A stretch of 64,000 nt of DNA from assembly GCF_038419845.1 (NCBI RefSeq), contig NZ_JBCAQT010000002.1, positions 302,794 to 366,793 of the forward strand. Direction: 5' to 3'. The position numbers were made by a program, and so were the translations under genes. Source of the DNA: Marinimicrobium sp038419845. GTDB taxonomy: Bacteria; Pseudomonadota; Gammaproteobacteria; Pseudomonadales; Cellvibrionaceae. Shown here piece by piece: positions 26,632 through 35,623 of the stretch (within the stretch, counting starts at the first letter, position 1; every line of letters starts with the position of its first letter). Below the pieces are notes generated by a model. It did not search any database, had not been told where the DNA came from, and worked only from the letters and a program-made list of their open reading frames with translations.

Positions 26632-28830
26632 ATGGACGTTTCAGCCCTGCTCAATGATTTGAACGATGCCCAACGCGAGGCCGTCTCCGCGCCCCCGGTC
26701 AACCAGCTGATTCTGGCTGGCGCCGGCAGCGGCAAGACGCGCGTGCTGGTGCATCGCATTGCCTGGCTCATCCAGGTTGAGCAGGTCTCGCCCTACTCCA
26801 TCCTGGCGGTGACCTTTACCAACAAGGCCGCCCGGGAAATGCGGGCCCGGCTGGAAGCGCTGCTTTCGGCCACCGGCCAGCCGGTCAACACCCGCAGCAT
26901 GTGGGTGGGCACCTTCCACGGGCTGGCGCACCGGCTGCTCAAGGCGCACTGGAAAGACGCCGGCCTGCCGCAGAATTTTCAGATTCTCGACAGTGACGAT
27001 CAGCTGCGCCTGATCAAGCGGGTCTACCAGCGTCTGGAGCTGGATGAGAGCAAGTGGCCCTATCGCCAGGCTCAGTGGTTCATCAACGGACAGAAAGATG
27101 AGGGGCTGCGGCCGCAGCATATTGTCGACAATGGCGACCCCTTTGTGCGGGTCATGCTGTCCATTTACCGGGCCTACGAAGAGGACTGTCAGCGCGGCGG
27201 CCTGGTGGATTTCGCCGAGCTGCTGCTGCGCGCGCACGAGCTCTGGCTGCACAAGCCGCACCTGCTCGAGCACTACCAGCGCCGCTTTCCCTACATGCTC
27301 GTGGACGAATTCCAGGACACTAACAGCATCCAGTACGCCTGGCTTCGGGTCCTGGCCGGCAACAGCGCCCGGGTCACCGCCGTGGGCGACGACGACCAGT
27401 CCATCTACGGCTGGCGCGGCGCGCGGATTGAAAACATCCAGCGCTTTACCGACGACTTTCCCGGCAGCCGCACCATCCGCCTCGAGCAGAATTACCGCTC
27501 CACCGGCACCATTCTCAAGGCCGCCAACGCCGTGATCGCCAACAACTTTGGGCGGCTGGGCAAACAACTCTGGACCGACGGCGAAGAGGGCGAACCCATC
27601 TCCCTGTATGCCGCCTTCAACGAGCAGGACGAGGCGCGCTTTATCGTCGAGCGCATCCAGGACTGGGTCAAAGAGGGCAACAGCTACTCCAGCTGCGCGA
27701 TCCTCTACCGCTCCAACGCCCAGTCCCGGGTGCTGGAAGAAGCGCTGCTGCGCGACGGCATGGCCTATCGCATCTACGGCGGTCAGCGCTTCTACGAGCG
27801 GCTGGAAATCAAAAACGCCCTGGCCTACATGCGCCTGATCGCCAACCCGAACGACGACGCCGGTTTCGAGCGGGTGATCAATACCCCGACGCGCGGCATC
27901 GGCGGCAAAACCCTGGATGCCATCCGCGAGTGCGCGCGCGAGCAGAACCTCTCGCTCTGGCAGGCCTCGGAGCAGATTCTGACCAACCGCGCCTTGCCCC
28001 CTCGTGCCAGCAATGCCCTGCAGAGCTTTGTCGATCTGGTCCGCTCCCTGAGCGACAAAACCACCGAACAGACCCTGGGCGACGTGGCCCAGGCCGTCCT
28101 GGATGACACCGGCCTGTTCGACTTTCACGGCAAGGAAAAAGGCGAAAAAGGTCAGGCCCGGGAAGAAAACCTGCAGGAACTGGTCAACGCCTGCCGCGGG
28201 TTTGATCCGGATGAAGAGGAAGAGCTCTCCATCCTGCAACAGTTTCTGGACACCGCCGCGCTGGACGCCGGCGAAACCCAGGCGGACGAATTTGAAGACG
28301 CCGTCCAGCTGATGACGCTGCACTCGGCCAAGGGCCTGGAATTTCCGCTGGTGTTTCTGGCCGGGGTGGAAGAAAATCTGTTCCCGCACAAAATGTCCAT
28401 GGAAGACCCGGACCGGCTGGAAGAAGAGCGGCGCCTCTGCTACGTCGGCCTGACCCGGGCCATGGAGCGACTGTACATCAGCTACGCCGAAACCCGGCGC
28501 CTGTACGGCAGCGAAACCTTCAACGCCCTGTCGCGCTTTGTGCGGGAAATCCCGAGCGAACTGATCCAGGAAGTGCGCCTGAAAACCTCGGTCACCCGCC
28601 CGGTGGGTTACGGTCAGAACCACTACGGCCAACCCCAGGGCACCCGCCTGACCGACACGGGCGAGGAGACCGGCTTCCACCTGGGCCAGCGGGTGATGCA
28701 CGCCATCTTTGGCGAGGGGGTGATCCTGCACTTCGAAGGCCAGGGTGCCCACGCACGGGTCCAGGTCAATTTCGACAACGAAGGCAGCAAATGGCTGGTC
28801 ATGCAATACGCCAAACTGGAAGCTTTGTAG
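26632..28830 (+). CDS. uvrD: DNA helicase II (UvrD), ATP-dependent 3'-5'
   Basis: 732 residues, close to the 720 of E. coli UvrD. All superfamily 1A motifs are present: AGAGSGKTRVLVHRI (Walker A), LAVTFTNKAAREMRARL, MWVGTFHGLAHRLLK, VDEFQDTNSIQYAWL (Walker B, DExx), VGDDDQSIYGWRGA, RLEQNYRST, VQLMTLHSAKGLEFPLVFLAG and YVGLTRAMERLYISYA. The C-terminal tail ends with a Tudor-like region (GQRVMHAIFGEGVILHFEGQGAHARVQVNFDNEGSKWL), known to bind RNA polymerase. It unwinds DNA in nucleotide excision and mismatch repair. A LexA-like site lies upstream; inverted-repeat element C follows. Confidence 0.96.
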   Translation: MDVSALLNDLNDAQREAVSAPPVNQLILAGAGSGKTRVLVHRIAWLIQVEQVSPYSILAVTFTNKAAREMRARLEALLSATGQPVNTRSMWVGTFHGLAHRLLKAHWKDAGLPQNFQILDSDDQLRLIKRVYQRLELDESKWPYRQAQWFINGQKDEGLRPQHIVDNGDPFVRVMLSIYRAYEEDCQRGGLVDFAELLLRAHELWLHKPHLLEHYQRRFPYMLVDEFQDTNSIQYAWLRVLAGNSARVTAVGDDDQSIYGWRGARIENIQRFTDDFPGSRTIRLEQNYRSTGTILKAANAVIANNFGRLGKQLWTDGEEGEPISLYAAFNEQDEARFIVERIQDWVKEGNSYSSCAILYRSNAQSRVLEEALLRDGMAYRIYGGQRFYERLEIKNALAYMRLIANPNDDAGFERVINTPTRGIGGKTLDAIRECAREQNLSLWQASEQILTNRALPPRASNALQSFVDLVRSLSDKTTEQTLGDVAQAVLDDTGLFDFHGKEKGEKGQAREENLQELVNACRGFDPDEEEELSILQQFLDTAALDAGETQADEFEDAVQLMTLHSAKGLEFPLVFLAGVEENLFPHKMSMEDPDRLEEERRLCYVGLTRAMERLYISYAETRRLYGSETFNALSRFVREIPSELIQEVRLKTSVTRPVGYGQNHYGQPQGTRLTDTGEETGFHLGQRVMHAIFGEGVILHFEGQGAHARVQVNFDNEGSKWLVMQYAKLEAL

Positions 28831-28870
28831 AACACAATCAATTGAAGGGTACGAAGTAGAAGGGGCACGC

Positions 28871-28967
28871 GTTGGGGTAAGGCGTTTCAAGACACGTGGC
28901 AAGTACATCCCTGTAACTCGTCAACACTAGTCCCGCGGTTGACGGTCTTGAAACGCCTTACCCCAAC
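28871..28967. repeat. inverted-repeat element C (23-bp arms, 51-bp core)
   Basis: Arm 28871-28893 (GTTGGGGTAAGG to CAAGAC) is exactly complementary to 28945-28967; three more bases on each side pair with one mismatch, giving 26 bp as in elements A and B. The core starts ACGTGGCAAGTACATCCCTG and ends CCGCGGTTGACG, clearly but distantly homologous to the cores of A and B. It lies between uvrD and the TRAP binding-protein gene. It may act as a terminator-like hairpin but no T-run follows. Confidence 0.8.
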
Positions 28968-29045
28968 CCGAGCCGTACGTTGAATTCACCTGATTGCGAC
29001 GAATAAAAATTTCGATCAACCAACAATAACCAGACGAACACCGTT

Positions 29046-30209
29046 ATGACCCAGACCAAATCCTCCCTCAACTGGTATCCGCTGATCATACTGTCATTGG
29101 TCGCCGTACTGATATTGACCTTCACCCTCCTCGTCCAGCAAAAAGCCACCGACAAAGTCGGCGTCATGGTCGACGGCGAAGTCCAGCAGCAGCGCGTCTA
29201 CCGCTGGCGCATGGTCACCACCTGGCCCAAAGACTTTCCCGGCCTGGGCACCACCGCCCAGAACTTTGCCGACATGGTCGAAGCCATGAGCGCCGGTCGC
29301 CTACAGATCCGCGTCTACGGCGCCAACGAAATCGTCCCCGCCATGGGCGTGTTCGACGCCGTCTCCGATGGTAGCGCCGAAATGGGGCACGGGGGCAGCT
29401 ATTACTGGCGCGGCAAAGTGCCGGCGGCGCAATTCTTTACCACCATCCCCTTCGGCATGAACGCTCAGGAAATGAACGCCTGGTTGCATAGGGGCGAGGG
29501 CCTGGAGCTGTGGCGCGAAGTCTACGAGCCCTTCAACATCATTCCCTTCCCCGGCGGCAACACCGGTATCCAGATGGCCGGCTGGTTCAACAAAGAGATC
29601 GAGAGCATTGAAGATCTGAGCGGATTGAAAATGCGCATCCCCGGGCTCGCCGGCGATGTCTTCAATCGCGCCGGCGGCAGCTCGGTGAATATCCCCGGTG
29701 GTGAGCTCTACACCTCGCTGCAGACCGGCGTGATCGATGCCGCCGAGTGGGTCGGTCCGTCCAACGACCAGGCGTTCGGCTTTCATCAGATTGCGCGCTA
29801 CTATTATTACCCCGGCTGGCAGGAACCCGGCTCCACGCTGGAGCTGCTGGTCAATCGGCCGGCCTTCAACTCACTGCCGGACGACCTGCAGGCGATCGTG
29901 ACCCACGCGGCGCGGGCGGCCAACCAGGATATGCTGGATCAGTACACCGCGCGCAACAACCGGGCGTTGAAGGAAATGACCGCGCGCGACGATGTGGAGC
30001 TGCGCCGCCTGCCGGATGATGTACTGCAACGGTTGTACGATATTTCTCAGGATATCTACCGGGAGCAGGCACAGGACGATGAAATGTTCAGAAAAGTCCA
30101 TGACTCCTACATGAGCTTTCTGAACGACGTGCGTGAGTATCACAAAATCTCGGAACATACCTATTACGACATTCGCGAGCAGGTCCGCGAAAACGCCGCT
30201 GACGAATAA
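29046..30209 (+). CDS. TRAP transporter solute-binding protein (DctP family)
   Basis: 387 residues. An N-terminal hydrophobic segment (about 10-32) resembles a signal anchor rather than a cleaved signal. The DctP fold is clear: YRWRMVTTWPKDFPGLGTTAQNFADMVEAMSAGRLQIRVYGANEIVPAMGVFDAVSDGSAEMGHGG, then GLKMRIPGLAGDVFNRAGGSSVNIPGGELYTSLQTGVIDAAEWVGP. The group resembles the 2-oxoacid/alpha-keto-acid-binding TRAP proteins (TakP-like), with WVGP and WQEPGSTLELLVN. It captures an organic acid in the periplasm. The likely membrane subunits (33567-34145 and 32200-33567) are about 2 kb away on the opposite strand, an unusual separation. Confidence 0.9.
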   Translation: MTQTKSSLNWYPLIILSLVAVLILTFTLLVQQKATDKVGVMVDGEVQQQRVYRWRMVTTWPKDFPGLGTTAQNFADMVEAMSAGRLQIRVYGANEIVPAMGVFDAVSDGSAEMGHGGSYYWRGKVPAAQFFTTIPFGMNAQEMNAWLHRGEGLELWREVYEPFNIIPFPGGNTGIQMAGWFNKEIESIEDLSGLKMRIPGLAGDVFNRAGGSSVNIPGGELYTSLQTGVIDAAEWVGPSNDQAFGFHQIARYYYYPGWQEPGSTLELLVNRPAFNSLPDDLQAIVTHAARAANQDMLDQYTARNNRALKEMTARDDVELRRLPDDVLQRLYDISQDIYREQAQDDEMFRKVHDSYMSFLNDVREYHKISEHTYYDIREQVRENAADE

Positions 30210-30285
30210 AATTCTGATTGAAAAGGGATTGGTGGAGAAGGGTGTTTTGAGCTGGAAATCGGGAAGGACTGATGAACAGGCATCA

Positions 30286-30320
30286 CCCACCCCACTATCG
30301 TAGGGTGGGCTCCGCCCACC
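30286..30320. repeat. palindromic REP-like sequence, likely bidirectional terminator
   Basis: GGTGGGC-TCC-GCCCACC at 30304-30320 is a perfect hairpin, preceded by CCCACCC at 30286-30292 which can also pair with GGGTGGG at 30303-30309. The string TAGGGTGGGCTCCGCCCACC resembles palindromes found repeatedly in proteobacterial genomes (recall). It lies between converging genes (TRAP binding protein and yceI), where it would act as a terminator. Confidence 0.6.
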
Positions 30321-30332
30321 GGGTATACCGTC

Positions 30333-30914
30333 TTACTGCTTCACACCCTCAACGTGCAGATCAAGATACACGACCTTTGAATCCGGACCCAGATCGTAAT
30401 CGATACCGAAGTCTTCCCGTGTCAGCTCGACTTCGCCTTTGAAGCCCACGCGATAGCCGCCCCAGGGATCTTCACCTTCGCCAACTTTTTCCACTTCGAT
30501 GGTGATTTCCTTGGTAACGCCGTGCAGGGTCAGGTCACCGACAACATCAAATGATTCACCGCCGTCTTCGACGTTTTCGATGCTGGTGCTGACGAACTTG
30601 GCTTCGCCGAATTTTTCAGTATTCAGGAAGTCGTCACTGCGCAGGTGCTTGTCGCGCTCGGCGTGGTTGCTGTCGATGCTGCTGGTGTCGATCGTGACTT
30701 CGATCTTGCTGGCTTCGACGTCTTCGGGATCGTAGCTGAAGTTGCCTTCAAAGTCGTTGAACCGGCCGGTCAACCAGCTGTAGCCCAGGTGTTGAATCTT
30801 GAAATTGATGGCTGCGTGCGCGCCTTCGGTGTCGATCACATAATCGGCGGAGAGTGCGGGTACGCTGGCCAGGCCCAGTGAGCTGAGTGTCAGTGCGGCG
30901 AGTGTCTTTTTCAT
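30333..30914 (-). CDS. yceI: YceI family periplasmic lipid-binding protein
   Basis: 193 residues with a cleavable signal peptide (MKKTLAALTLSSLGLASVPALSA). The mature lipocalin-like fold shows ADYVIDTEGAHAAINFKIQHLGYSWLTGRFNDFEGNFSYDP, VTIDTSSIDSNHAERDKHLRSDDFLN and LTLHGVTKEITIEVEKVG, which are YceI hallmarks. These proteins bind isoprenoid lipids in the periplasm. It follows the cytochrome b561 gene by about 90 bp on the same strand, as in the E. coli yceJ-yceI pair, which suggests co-expression. Confidence 0.94.
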   Translation of the reverse strand: MKKTLAALTLSSLGLASVPALSADYVIDTEGAHAAINFKIQHLGYSWLTGRFNDFEGNFSYDPEDVEASKIEVTIDTSSIDSNHAERDKHLRSDDFLNTEKFGEAKFVSTSIENVEDGGESFDVVGDLTLHGVTKEITIEVEKVGEGEDPWGGYRVGFKGEVELTREDFGIDYDLGPDSKVVYLDLHVEGVKQ

Positions 30915-31003
30915 GAGCGTTCTCCTAACAAAGTTGGTTCAGTGAGTGAGTCTTTTAAAGTCGATCGTTCTCAGCCATAAAACAGCAGGCCACAATACGG
31001 GTG

Positions 31004-31567
31004 CTACGGCTGTTCGGATGCTTGGGGCTTCAACATACGCTTCAGCGTGATATCGCGGATCACAAAGTGATGCCAGATCGCTGCGCCGGCATGAGCCGCC
31101 GCGAGCACCATGATCAGCCAGCCGACGATCCTGTGCACTTCGCCCAACAAATCGACTCCATCGGAGCCCAACTGCAGGGTGGCCGGAATCGCGATCAGAT
31201 CGAATATTTCTGCCGGATCACCCTTGGCGGTGGTGATCAGGTAGCCGGTGGCGATCATGGTAAAAATCAGCAGATACAGCGCGTATTTCATGCTCCCGGC
31301 CAGCAGGCGAATCAGCCGGGTGTGACTCTCGAGCGGTTTGGGTTTGCCCCGATTGAGGGTTCGCCACAACACGCGCAACACCATCAAAAAGCCCAGCAAC
31401 AACCCCAGGCTGACATGCAGTTTCGGCAGCTCATGGTAGCCATCGTCATAGTAGCTCAGGTCCACCATGTAAAAACCGATGCCAAAAATACCGATCACCA
31501 GTGCGGTGGAAATCCAGTGCACCAGGATTGTGATCCAGCCATAGCTTTTGGGAGTGTCGGCCAACAT
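31004..31567 (-). CDS. yceJ: cytochrome b561 family membrane protein (YceJ-like)
   Basis: 187 residues with four membrane helices. Haem-ligating His residues are in ILVHWISTALVIGIFGIGF, LHVSLGLLLGFLMVLRVLWR, and near the end LLGEVHRIVGWLIMVLAAAHAGAAIWHHFVIRD, with the helix-3 segment ALYLLIFTMIATGYLITTAKGD. It likely transfers electrons across the inner membrane between quinol and a periplasmic acceptor. The adjacent yceI gene downstream is its normal partner. Confidence 0.9.
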   Translation of the reverse strand: MLADTPKSYGWITILVHWISTALVIGIFGIGFYMVDLSYYDDGYHELPKLHVSLGLLLGFLMVLRVLWRTLNRGKPKPLESHTRLIRLLAGSMKYALYLLIFTMIATGYLITTAKGDPAEIFDLIAIPATLQLGSDGVDLLGEVHRIVGWLIMVLAAAHAGAAIWHHFVIRDITLKRMLKPQASEQP

Positions 31568-31777
31568 GCCAAGAATCCTGTCGTTCTGTCTTTTATCGCA
31601 AGCGTGAAATCCGTCAGCAAAAATCCTGACTGACGTAAGCGTTAAGCCTATTGAGAAGCTAACAGATAACTGTTAAGGAGGACGTTAAGATTTGTTAGTG
31701 GTGGCCCGGGAGTCTGATCACAGCGGCCCCCGGCGGCGACCGCGTGTAAAGTGCCGGGCCTCGAGCTGCCTCTGTGT

Positions 31778-32176
31778 TTATTTGGGTACGGGGCGGGTCC
31801 GGCCATTGTCGTCAATCGCCACATAGACATACTCGCCTTCGGTGACCTTGGTAGTCTCGTTATTGCGACAGTCTTTGATCCAGACTTCAATCATGATGCG
31901 GATGGAGGTGCGGCCCACATCGATGGGATGGGCGTACACGCTCACCGTGGCGCCGACCGGCACCGGGCGCAGGAATACCATGCTGCCCACCGCGACGGTG
32001 GTGACCCGGCCTTTGGCTATTTCCTGCGCCATGATCGCGCCACCCAGATCCATCTGGCTCATCAACCAGCCGCCAAAGATATCGCCGTAGGGGTTGGTGT
32101 CGGCGGGCATGGACAGGGTCTGTAGCGTCAGAGTGCCATTGGGAGTGGGATCTTCGTCGAGTCCTTGCATGGCCAT
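31778..32176 (-). CDS. yciA: acyl-CoA thioesterase YciA family
   Basis: 132 residues of hot-dog fold: LTLQTLSMPADTNPYGDIFGGWLMSQMDLGGAIMAQEIAKGRVTTVAVGSMVFLRPVPVGATVSVYAHPIDVGRTSIRI. The DIFGGWLMSQMD helix with catalytic Asp is characteristic. It hydrolyses medium/long acyl-CoA. AGAGG precedes ATG 32176; a second ATG two codons later is also possible. It lies 23 bp after the TRAP large-permease gene on the same strand. Confidence 0.9.
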   Translation of the reverse strand: MAMQGLDEDPTPNGTLTLQTLSMPADTNPYGDIFGGWLMSQMDLGGAIMAQEIAKGRVTTVAVGSMVFLRPVPVGATVSVYAHPIDVGRTSIRIMIEVWIKDCRNNETTKVTEGEYVYVAIDDNGRTRPVPK

Positions 32177-32199
32177 AGGGGGTGTTACCTCTCAATCAT

Positions 32200-33567
32200 T
32201 TACAACTGTTGGGGGAGCCAGGTCGCAAGTTCCGGCCAGAGCGCCAGGCTACAGAGTACCAGCAATTGGAGCACAATAAACGGAACCACGCCACGGTAAA
32301 TCGCACCGGTGGGAACGCTCCGGGGCGCCACGCCGCGCAGGTAAAAGAGCGCGAACCCGAAGGGTGGCGTCAGAAATGACGTCTGCAGGTTGAGGGCGAT
32401 CATGATGCCCAACCACACCGGGTCCACGCCCATGGCGAGCAACACGGGTCCCACAATAGGGACCACCACAAAGGTGATCTCGATAAAATCGAGAATGAAG
32501 CCCAGCAGAAAAATCACCAGCATGACGATCAGCATGGCGGTAAAGACGCCGCCGGGCAGTTGGCTGAAAAAGCCGGCCACCAACTCCTCGCCGCCAAAGC
32601 CCCGGAAGACCAGTGAAAACAGCGACGCCCCGATCAGGATGGTGAAAATCATGGCGCTGATCAGAGTGGTGCTGCGGGCCACATCCTTGAGCCGCTGGAC
32701 GCTCAACTGACCCTTGGCCAGCGCCAACAGACTCGCCCCCAGCGCGCCCACCCCGGCCGCTTCGGTGGGCGTGGCCACGCCCGCGAGAATGGAGCCCAGC
32801 ACCAGGATGATCAGCAGCAGCACCGGGATCAGACTCAACCAGAGGCGCAGCGGCGAGCGCGGCTCATCCTCCGCCGGGGTGGCGGGCGCCAGGGCCGGCC
32901 GCCAGAAGGCCAGCAGTGCGATGTACCCCAGATACAGACCCACCAACAGCACGCCGGGCACCAGTGCGCCGACAAACAGGTCCCCGACCGAGACCGTTTC
33001 CGGGCTGTAAACACCCTGGCTGAGTTGGGCACGCTGATAGGCGCTGGAGAGCACATCGCCCAGTAGCACCAGGGCGATGGAGGGGGGAACAATCTGCCCG
33101 AGTGTACCGGTGGCGCAGATGGTGCCGGTGGCGAGTGAGGGGCTGTAGCCGTGGCGCAGCATGGTGGGCAGCGAGATCAGGCCCATGGTTACCACGGTGG
33201 CGCCGACAATGCCGGTGCTCGCGGCCAGCAGCGCGCCCACCACCACCACCGACAGTCCGAGCCCGCCGGGCAGACCCCGGCAGGCCTGACTCATGTTCTC
33301 CAGCAACTCCTCGGCCAGGCGGGACTTTTCCAGCATGGTGCCCATGAACACAAACAGGGGCACGGCCACCAGGGTGTAGTTGGCCATGATGCCGTAGATC
33401 CGGCTGGGGAAGGTGCGCAACAGATTGGGCTCGAAGTGGCCCGTGACAATCCCCAGCGCCGCGAACAGCAGCGCCACGCCGGCGAGCGTGAACGCCACCG
33501 GGTAGCCCAGCATCAACACCCCGCACACCAGGGCAAACATCAACAGCGGAATCAGTTCGGCGAGCAT
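32200..33567 (-). CDS. TRAP transporter large permease subunit (DctM)
   Basis: 455 residues, about twelve membrane segments with the family pattern: LIPLLMFALVCGVLMLGYPVAFTLAGVALLFAALG, the VPLFVFMGTMLEKSRLAEELLENM loop, GIVGATVVTMGLISLPTMLRHGYSPSLATGTICATGTLGQIVPPSIALVLLGD, ATPTEAAGVGALGASLLA and the LQTSFLTPPFGFALFYLRGV end. It drives Na+ (or H+) coupled uptake through the elevator mechanism. Its ATG overlaps the stop of the small subunit by one base (TGATG), so they are translationally coupled. The binding protein partner is most likely 29046-30209. Confidence 0.95.
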   Translation of the reverse strand: MLAELIPLLMFALVCGVLMLGYPVAFTLAGVALLFAALGIVTGHFEPNLLRTFPSRIYGIMANYTLVAVPLFVFMGTMLEKSRLAEELLENMSQACRGLPGGLGLSVVVVGALLAASTGIVGATVVTMGLISLPTMLRHGYSPSLATGTICATGTLGQIVPPSIALVLLGDVLSSAYQRAQLSQGVYSPETVSVGDLFVGALVPGVLLVGLYLGYIALLAFWRPALAPATPAEDEPRSPLRLWLSLIPVLLLIILVLGSILAGVATPTEAAGVGALGASLLALAKGQLSVQRLKDVARSTTLISAMIFTILIGASLFSLVFRGFGGEELVAGFFSQLPGGVFTAMLIVMLVIFLLGFILDFIEITFVVVPIVGPVLLAMGVDPVWLGIMIALNLQTSFLTPPFGFALFYLRGVAPRSVPTGAIYRGVVPFIVLQLLVLCSLALWPELATWLPQQL

Positions 33568-34145
33568 CAGAGGGGGTCCTCATCGGAGTCGGAGGACACG
33601 CTATCGGGCGAGTAGCCCATCAGGATCAGAAGCTGACGCAGCACCTCAGCCAGCGCCTGGATTAGGAGCGTCAACGCCAGCAGCGGGATCAGCGTCTTGA
33701 GCCAGTAGACGATGCGCAGGCCTCCGGAGTCAGCTGAGGTCTCCCGGATCTGCCAGGCGCTTAGGACAAAATCCCGGCTGATCCAGCCAATGAATACCGC
33801 CAGGGGCAGCAGAAAGACCAGCGCGCCCAGGGCATCGACCCAGGCGCGAGACTGGGGGCGGAAGCGGCGGTAGAAAATATCCACCCGGACCTGGTTGTGA
33901 TGTTTCAGCGCGTAGGCCGCCCCCAGCATGAACACGGCCGCGTGCATATAGGTGACCGACTCCTGCAGCGCAATGGAGCTGATTCCCAGAAAGTAGCGCA
34001 GGATCACCACCGCGCAGGTGGTCAGCACCATGACCGGTGTCAGCCAGGAGACCGCACGCCCGGTCCATTCGGTCACGCCGTCCAGGGCCGAGATCAGCCC
34101 TCGCAGCCATCGGGGCGCCGGTTTGTCGTGAGTGAGGTCGGTCAT
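33567..34145 (-). CDS. TRAP transporter small permease subunit (DctQ)
   Basis: 192 residues with four membrane helices: WTGRAVSWLTPVMVLTTCAVVILRYFLGISSIALQESVTYMHAAVFMLGAAYALKHHNQVRVDIFYRRF contains the DctQ-specific E-S-x2-Y and HNQVRVDI motifs, and SRAWVDALGALVFLLPLAVFIGWISRDFVLSAW follows. It supports the DctM subunit. It is the first gene of a leftward TRAP-yciA run. The TRAP binding protein gene is missing from the immediate operon. Confidence 0.93.
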   Translation of the reverse strand: MTDLTHDKPAPRWLRGLISALDGVTEWTGRAVSWLTPVMVLTTCAVVILRYFLGISSIALQESVTYMHAAVFMLGAAYALKHHNQVRVDIFYRRFRPQSRAWVDALGALVFLLPLAVFIGWISRDFVLSAWQIRETSADSGGLRIVYWLKTLIPLLALTLLIQALAEVLRQLLILMGYSPDSVSSDSDEDPL

Positions 34146-34238
34146 GGTCGCGTCGAGGTTATTGCTGTTATGGAATGCGGCGGATTATACCGAACGGAAG
34201 CCTGTTGTGCCGAACGAGTGCCGAACACGAAATTGTAA

Positions 34239-34260
34239 GGGAGCCCCCGAGAGGGCTCCC
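34239..34260 (-). terminator. hairpin after the M48 protease gene
   Basis: GGGAGCCC (34239-34246) pairs with GGGCTCCC (34253-34260) around CCGAGA. Read on the minus strand it is followed by TTACAATTT, a weak T-rich tail. It lies 20 bp past the stop of the leftward M48 gene. Confidence 0.65.
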
Positions 34261-34279
34261 GACTGGCGAGGCCGAGACC

Positions 34280-35557
34280 TCAGGCGCCCAGCTTGTTCAG
34301 CTGGCTCTGCGCGGCCTCGCCCAACTTCCCGCCGCCCTGGGCGGCTTGCTGGAAGTAACCGATGGCCTGGTCGCGATCGCCCCGCTGCAGCGCCAGCTCA
34401 CCCAGGTGGTAGCTGGCCAATTGCGTGGGCAGCAGTTTCTGGCTGGACTCCAGGTCGCGCCGGGCCTGGTCGGCGTTGCCCTCTTCTTTATGCAACAGGC
34501 CCCGATAGACCAGTGGCCGGAAAAACTCCGGGTTGGCGGCGACCGAGCGATCAAAGGCGTCGATGGCTGCCTGCTTCTGCTCTTTCTGCATGAGCAGCTG
34601 GCCTTTGAGTTCCCAGAACAGATTCTCCCTGGGTTGATGGTCAATGGCCTGCTCCACCAGCCCGAGGGCGCGATCGTACTGTTTCTCGGAGGCGGCCTTC
34701 TGGGCCTCCTGGTACTGATCGTAGGCGGGCTGATCTTCGCGTAACTGCGCGGTGGCCCGCTCAAAGGCGGTCTCGTTGCGGGCGCCACCGCCGTACTCTT
34801 CGGCAAGCTTCTTGTTGGCCTCGACGCGCTCCTGTGAGGGCGGGTGGCTGGCAAACAGGCCCTCCAGCCAGCCGCTCTGGCGGCCTTCCGAGAGCCGGAC
34901 GAAGGTCTGTTGCAGCTCCACGGCGGCTTCCGGGTCGTAGCCGGCGCGCGCCATGTACTCAATGCCGTAGCGATCGGCCTCCAGCTCGTGCCCGCGACTG
35001 TACTTGGCCTGCCAGGCGCCGGCGCCGGCGGCCACGGCCCCCAGCGCCAGACCGCTGTACTCGGAGTCGGACTGGGAGGCGGCCACCCCGGCCACCATCA
35101 TGCCGGTCTGCAACAGAATATTGCGCGTGGCCTGGGAGGCGCCGTGGCGGGCGGCGGCGTGCACAATCTCGTGTCCGATCACCGAAGCCATCTGGGCCTC
35201 GTCTTCGAGCTCCACCAGCAGGCCGCGGTTGATCGCCATCTTGCCACCGGGCAGCGCCCAGGCGTTGGGCGTGCCATTGTTCAGCACCACGATCTCATAG
35301 GGAAGACCGGGGCGGTCACTTTCGGCGGCCAGTTTCTCCATGACGTTGTTGACGTACAGGTTCAGGTCCGGATCCACCACGTAGCGCCCCCCCTGAGATT
35401 GCTTGCTGGGCATGTAATTTTCGGCGCCGATCGATACCTCCTGCTGCGCTGACATCAGGGACAGCTCGTTTTCACCGGTAACCGGGTTGACCGAACAGCC
35501 GCCCAGGCCCAATGCGAGCGTGGCAACACCAAATACGAGAGACAGAGTACGATTCAC
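34280..35557 (-). CDS. M48 family metalloprotease lipoprotein with TPR repeats (BepA/LoiP-like)
   Basis: 425 residues. A lipoprotein signal peptide ends LGGC, so it is probably an outer-membrane lipoprotein. The M48 domain (about 50-260) has the zinc motif VIGHEIVHAAARHG, the downstream Glu in HELEADRYGIEYMARAGYDPEAA, and NAWALPGGKMAINRGLL. Residues about 280-420 are tetratricopeptide repeats (QYDRALGLVEQAIDHQP, AIDAFDRSVAANPE, DQAIGYFQQAAQGG). E. coli BepA with this layout is a chaperone-protease for outer membrane assembly. The gene is divergent from the DUF4265 gene. A Leu/Gln substitution is not apparent; catalytic residues are intact. Confidence 0.9.
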   Translation of the reverse strand: MNRTLSLVFGVATLALGLGGCSVNPVTGENELSLMSAQQEVSIGAENYMPSKQSQGGRYVVDPDLNLYVNNVMEKLAAESDRPGLPYEIVVLNNGTPNAWALPGGKMAINRGLLVELEDEAQMASVIGHEIVHAAARHGASQATRNILLQTGMMVAGVAASQSDSEYSGLALGAVAAGAGAWQAKYSRGHELEADRYGIEYMARAGYDPEAAVELQQTFVRLSEGRQSGWLEGLFASHPPSQERVEANKKLAEEYGGGARNETAFERATAQLREDQPAYDQYQEAQKAASEKQYDRALGLVEQAIDHQPRENLFWELKGQLLMQKEQKQAAIDAFDRSVAANPEFFRPLVYRGLLHKEEGNADQARRDLESSQKLLPTQLASYHLGELALQRGDRDQAIGYFQQAAQGGGKLGEAAQSQLNKLGA

Positions 35558-35589
35558 GAGGGGTCCTCCAGTGACAGCTGACAGATATG

Positions 35590-35595
35590 TATAAT
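35590..35595 (+). promoter_or_regulatory. candidate -10 box for the DUF4265-like gene
   Basis: A perfect TATAAT lies 29 bases before the start codon at 35624 in the divergent gap with the M48 gene. I found no well-spaced -35 (GTGACA at 35571 is only 13 bases away), so the promoter is tentative. Confidence 0.4.
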
Positions 35596-35623
35596 GTTCC
35601 CCCTTTATAGCAGGGGAGTTCGA

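Noticed and set aside
26641..28908. 755-codon open frame antisense to uvrD
   Set aside because: It mirrors the whole uvrD gene in a GC-rich genome, has no recognisable domain, and uvrD has all helicase motifs on the other strand; a shadow frame.
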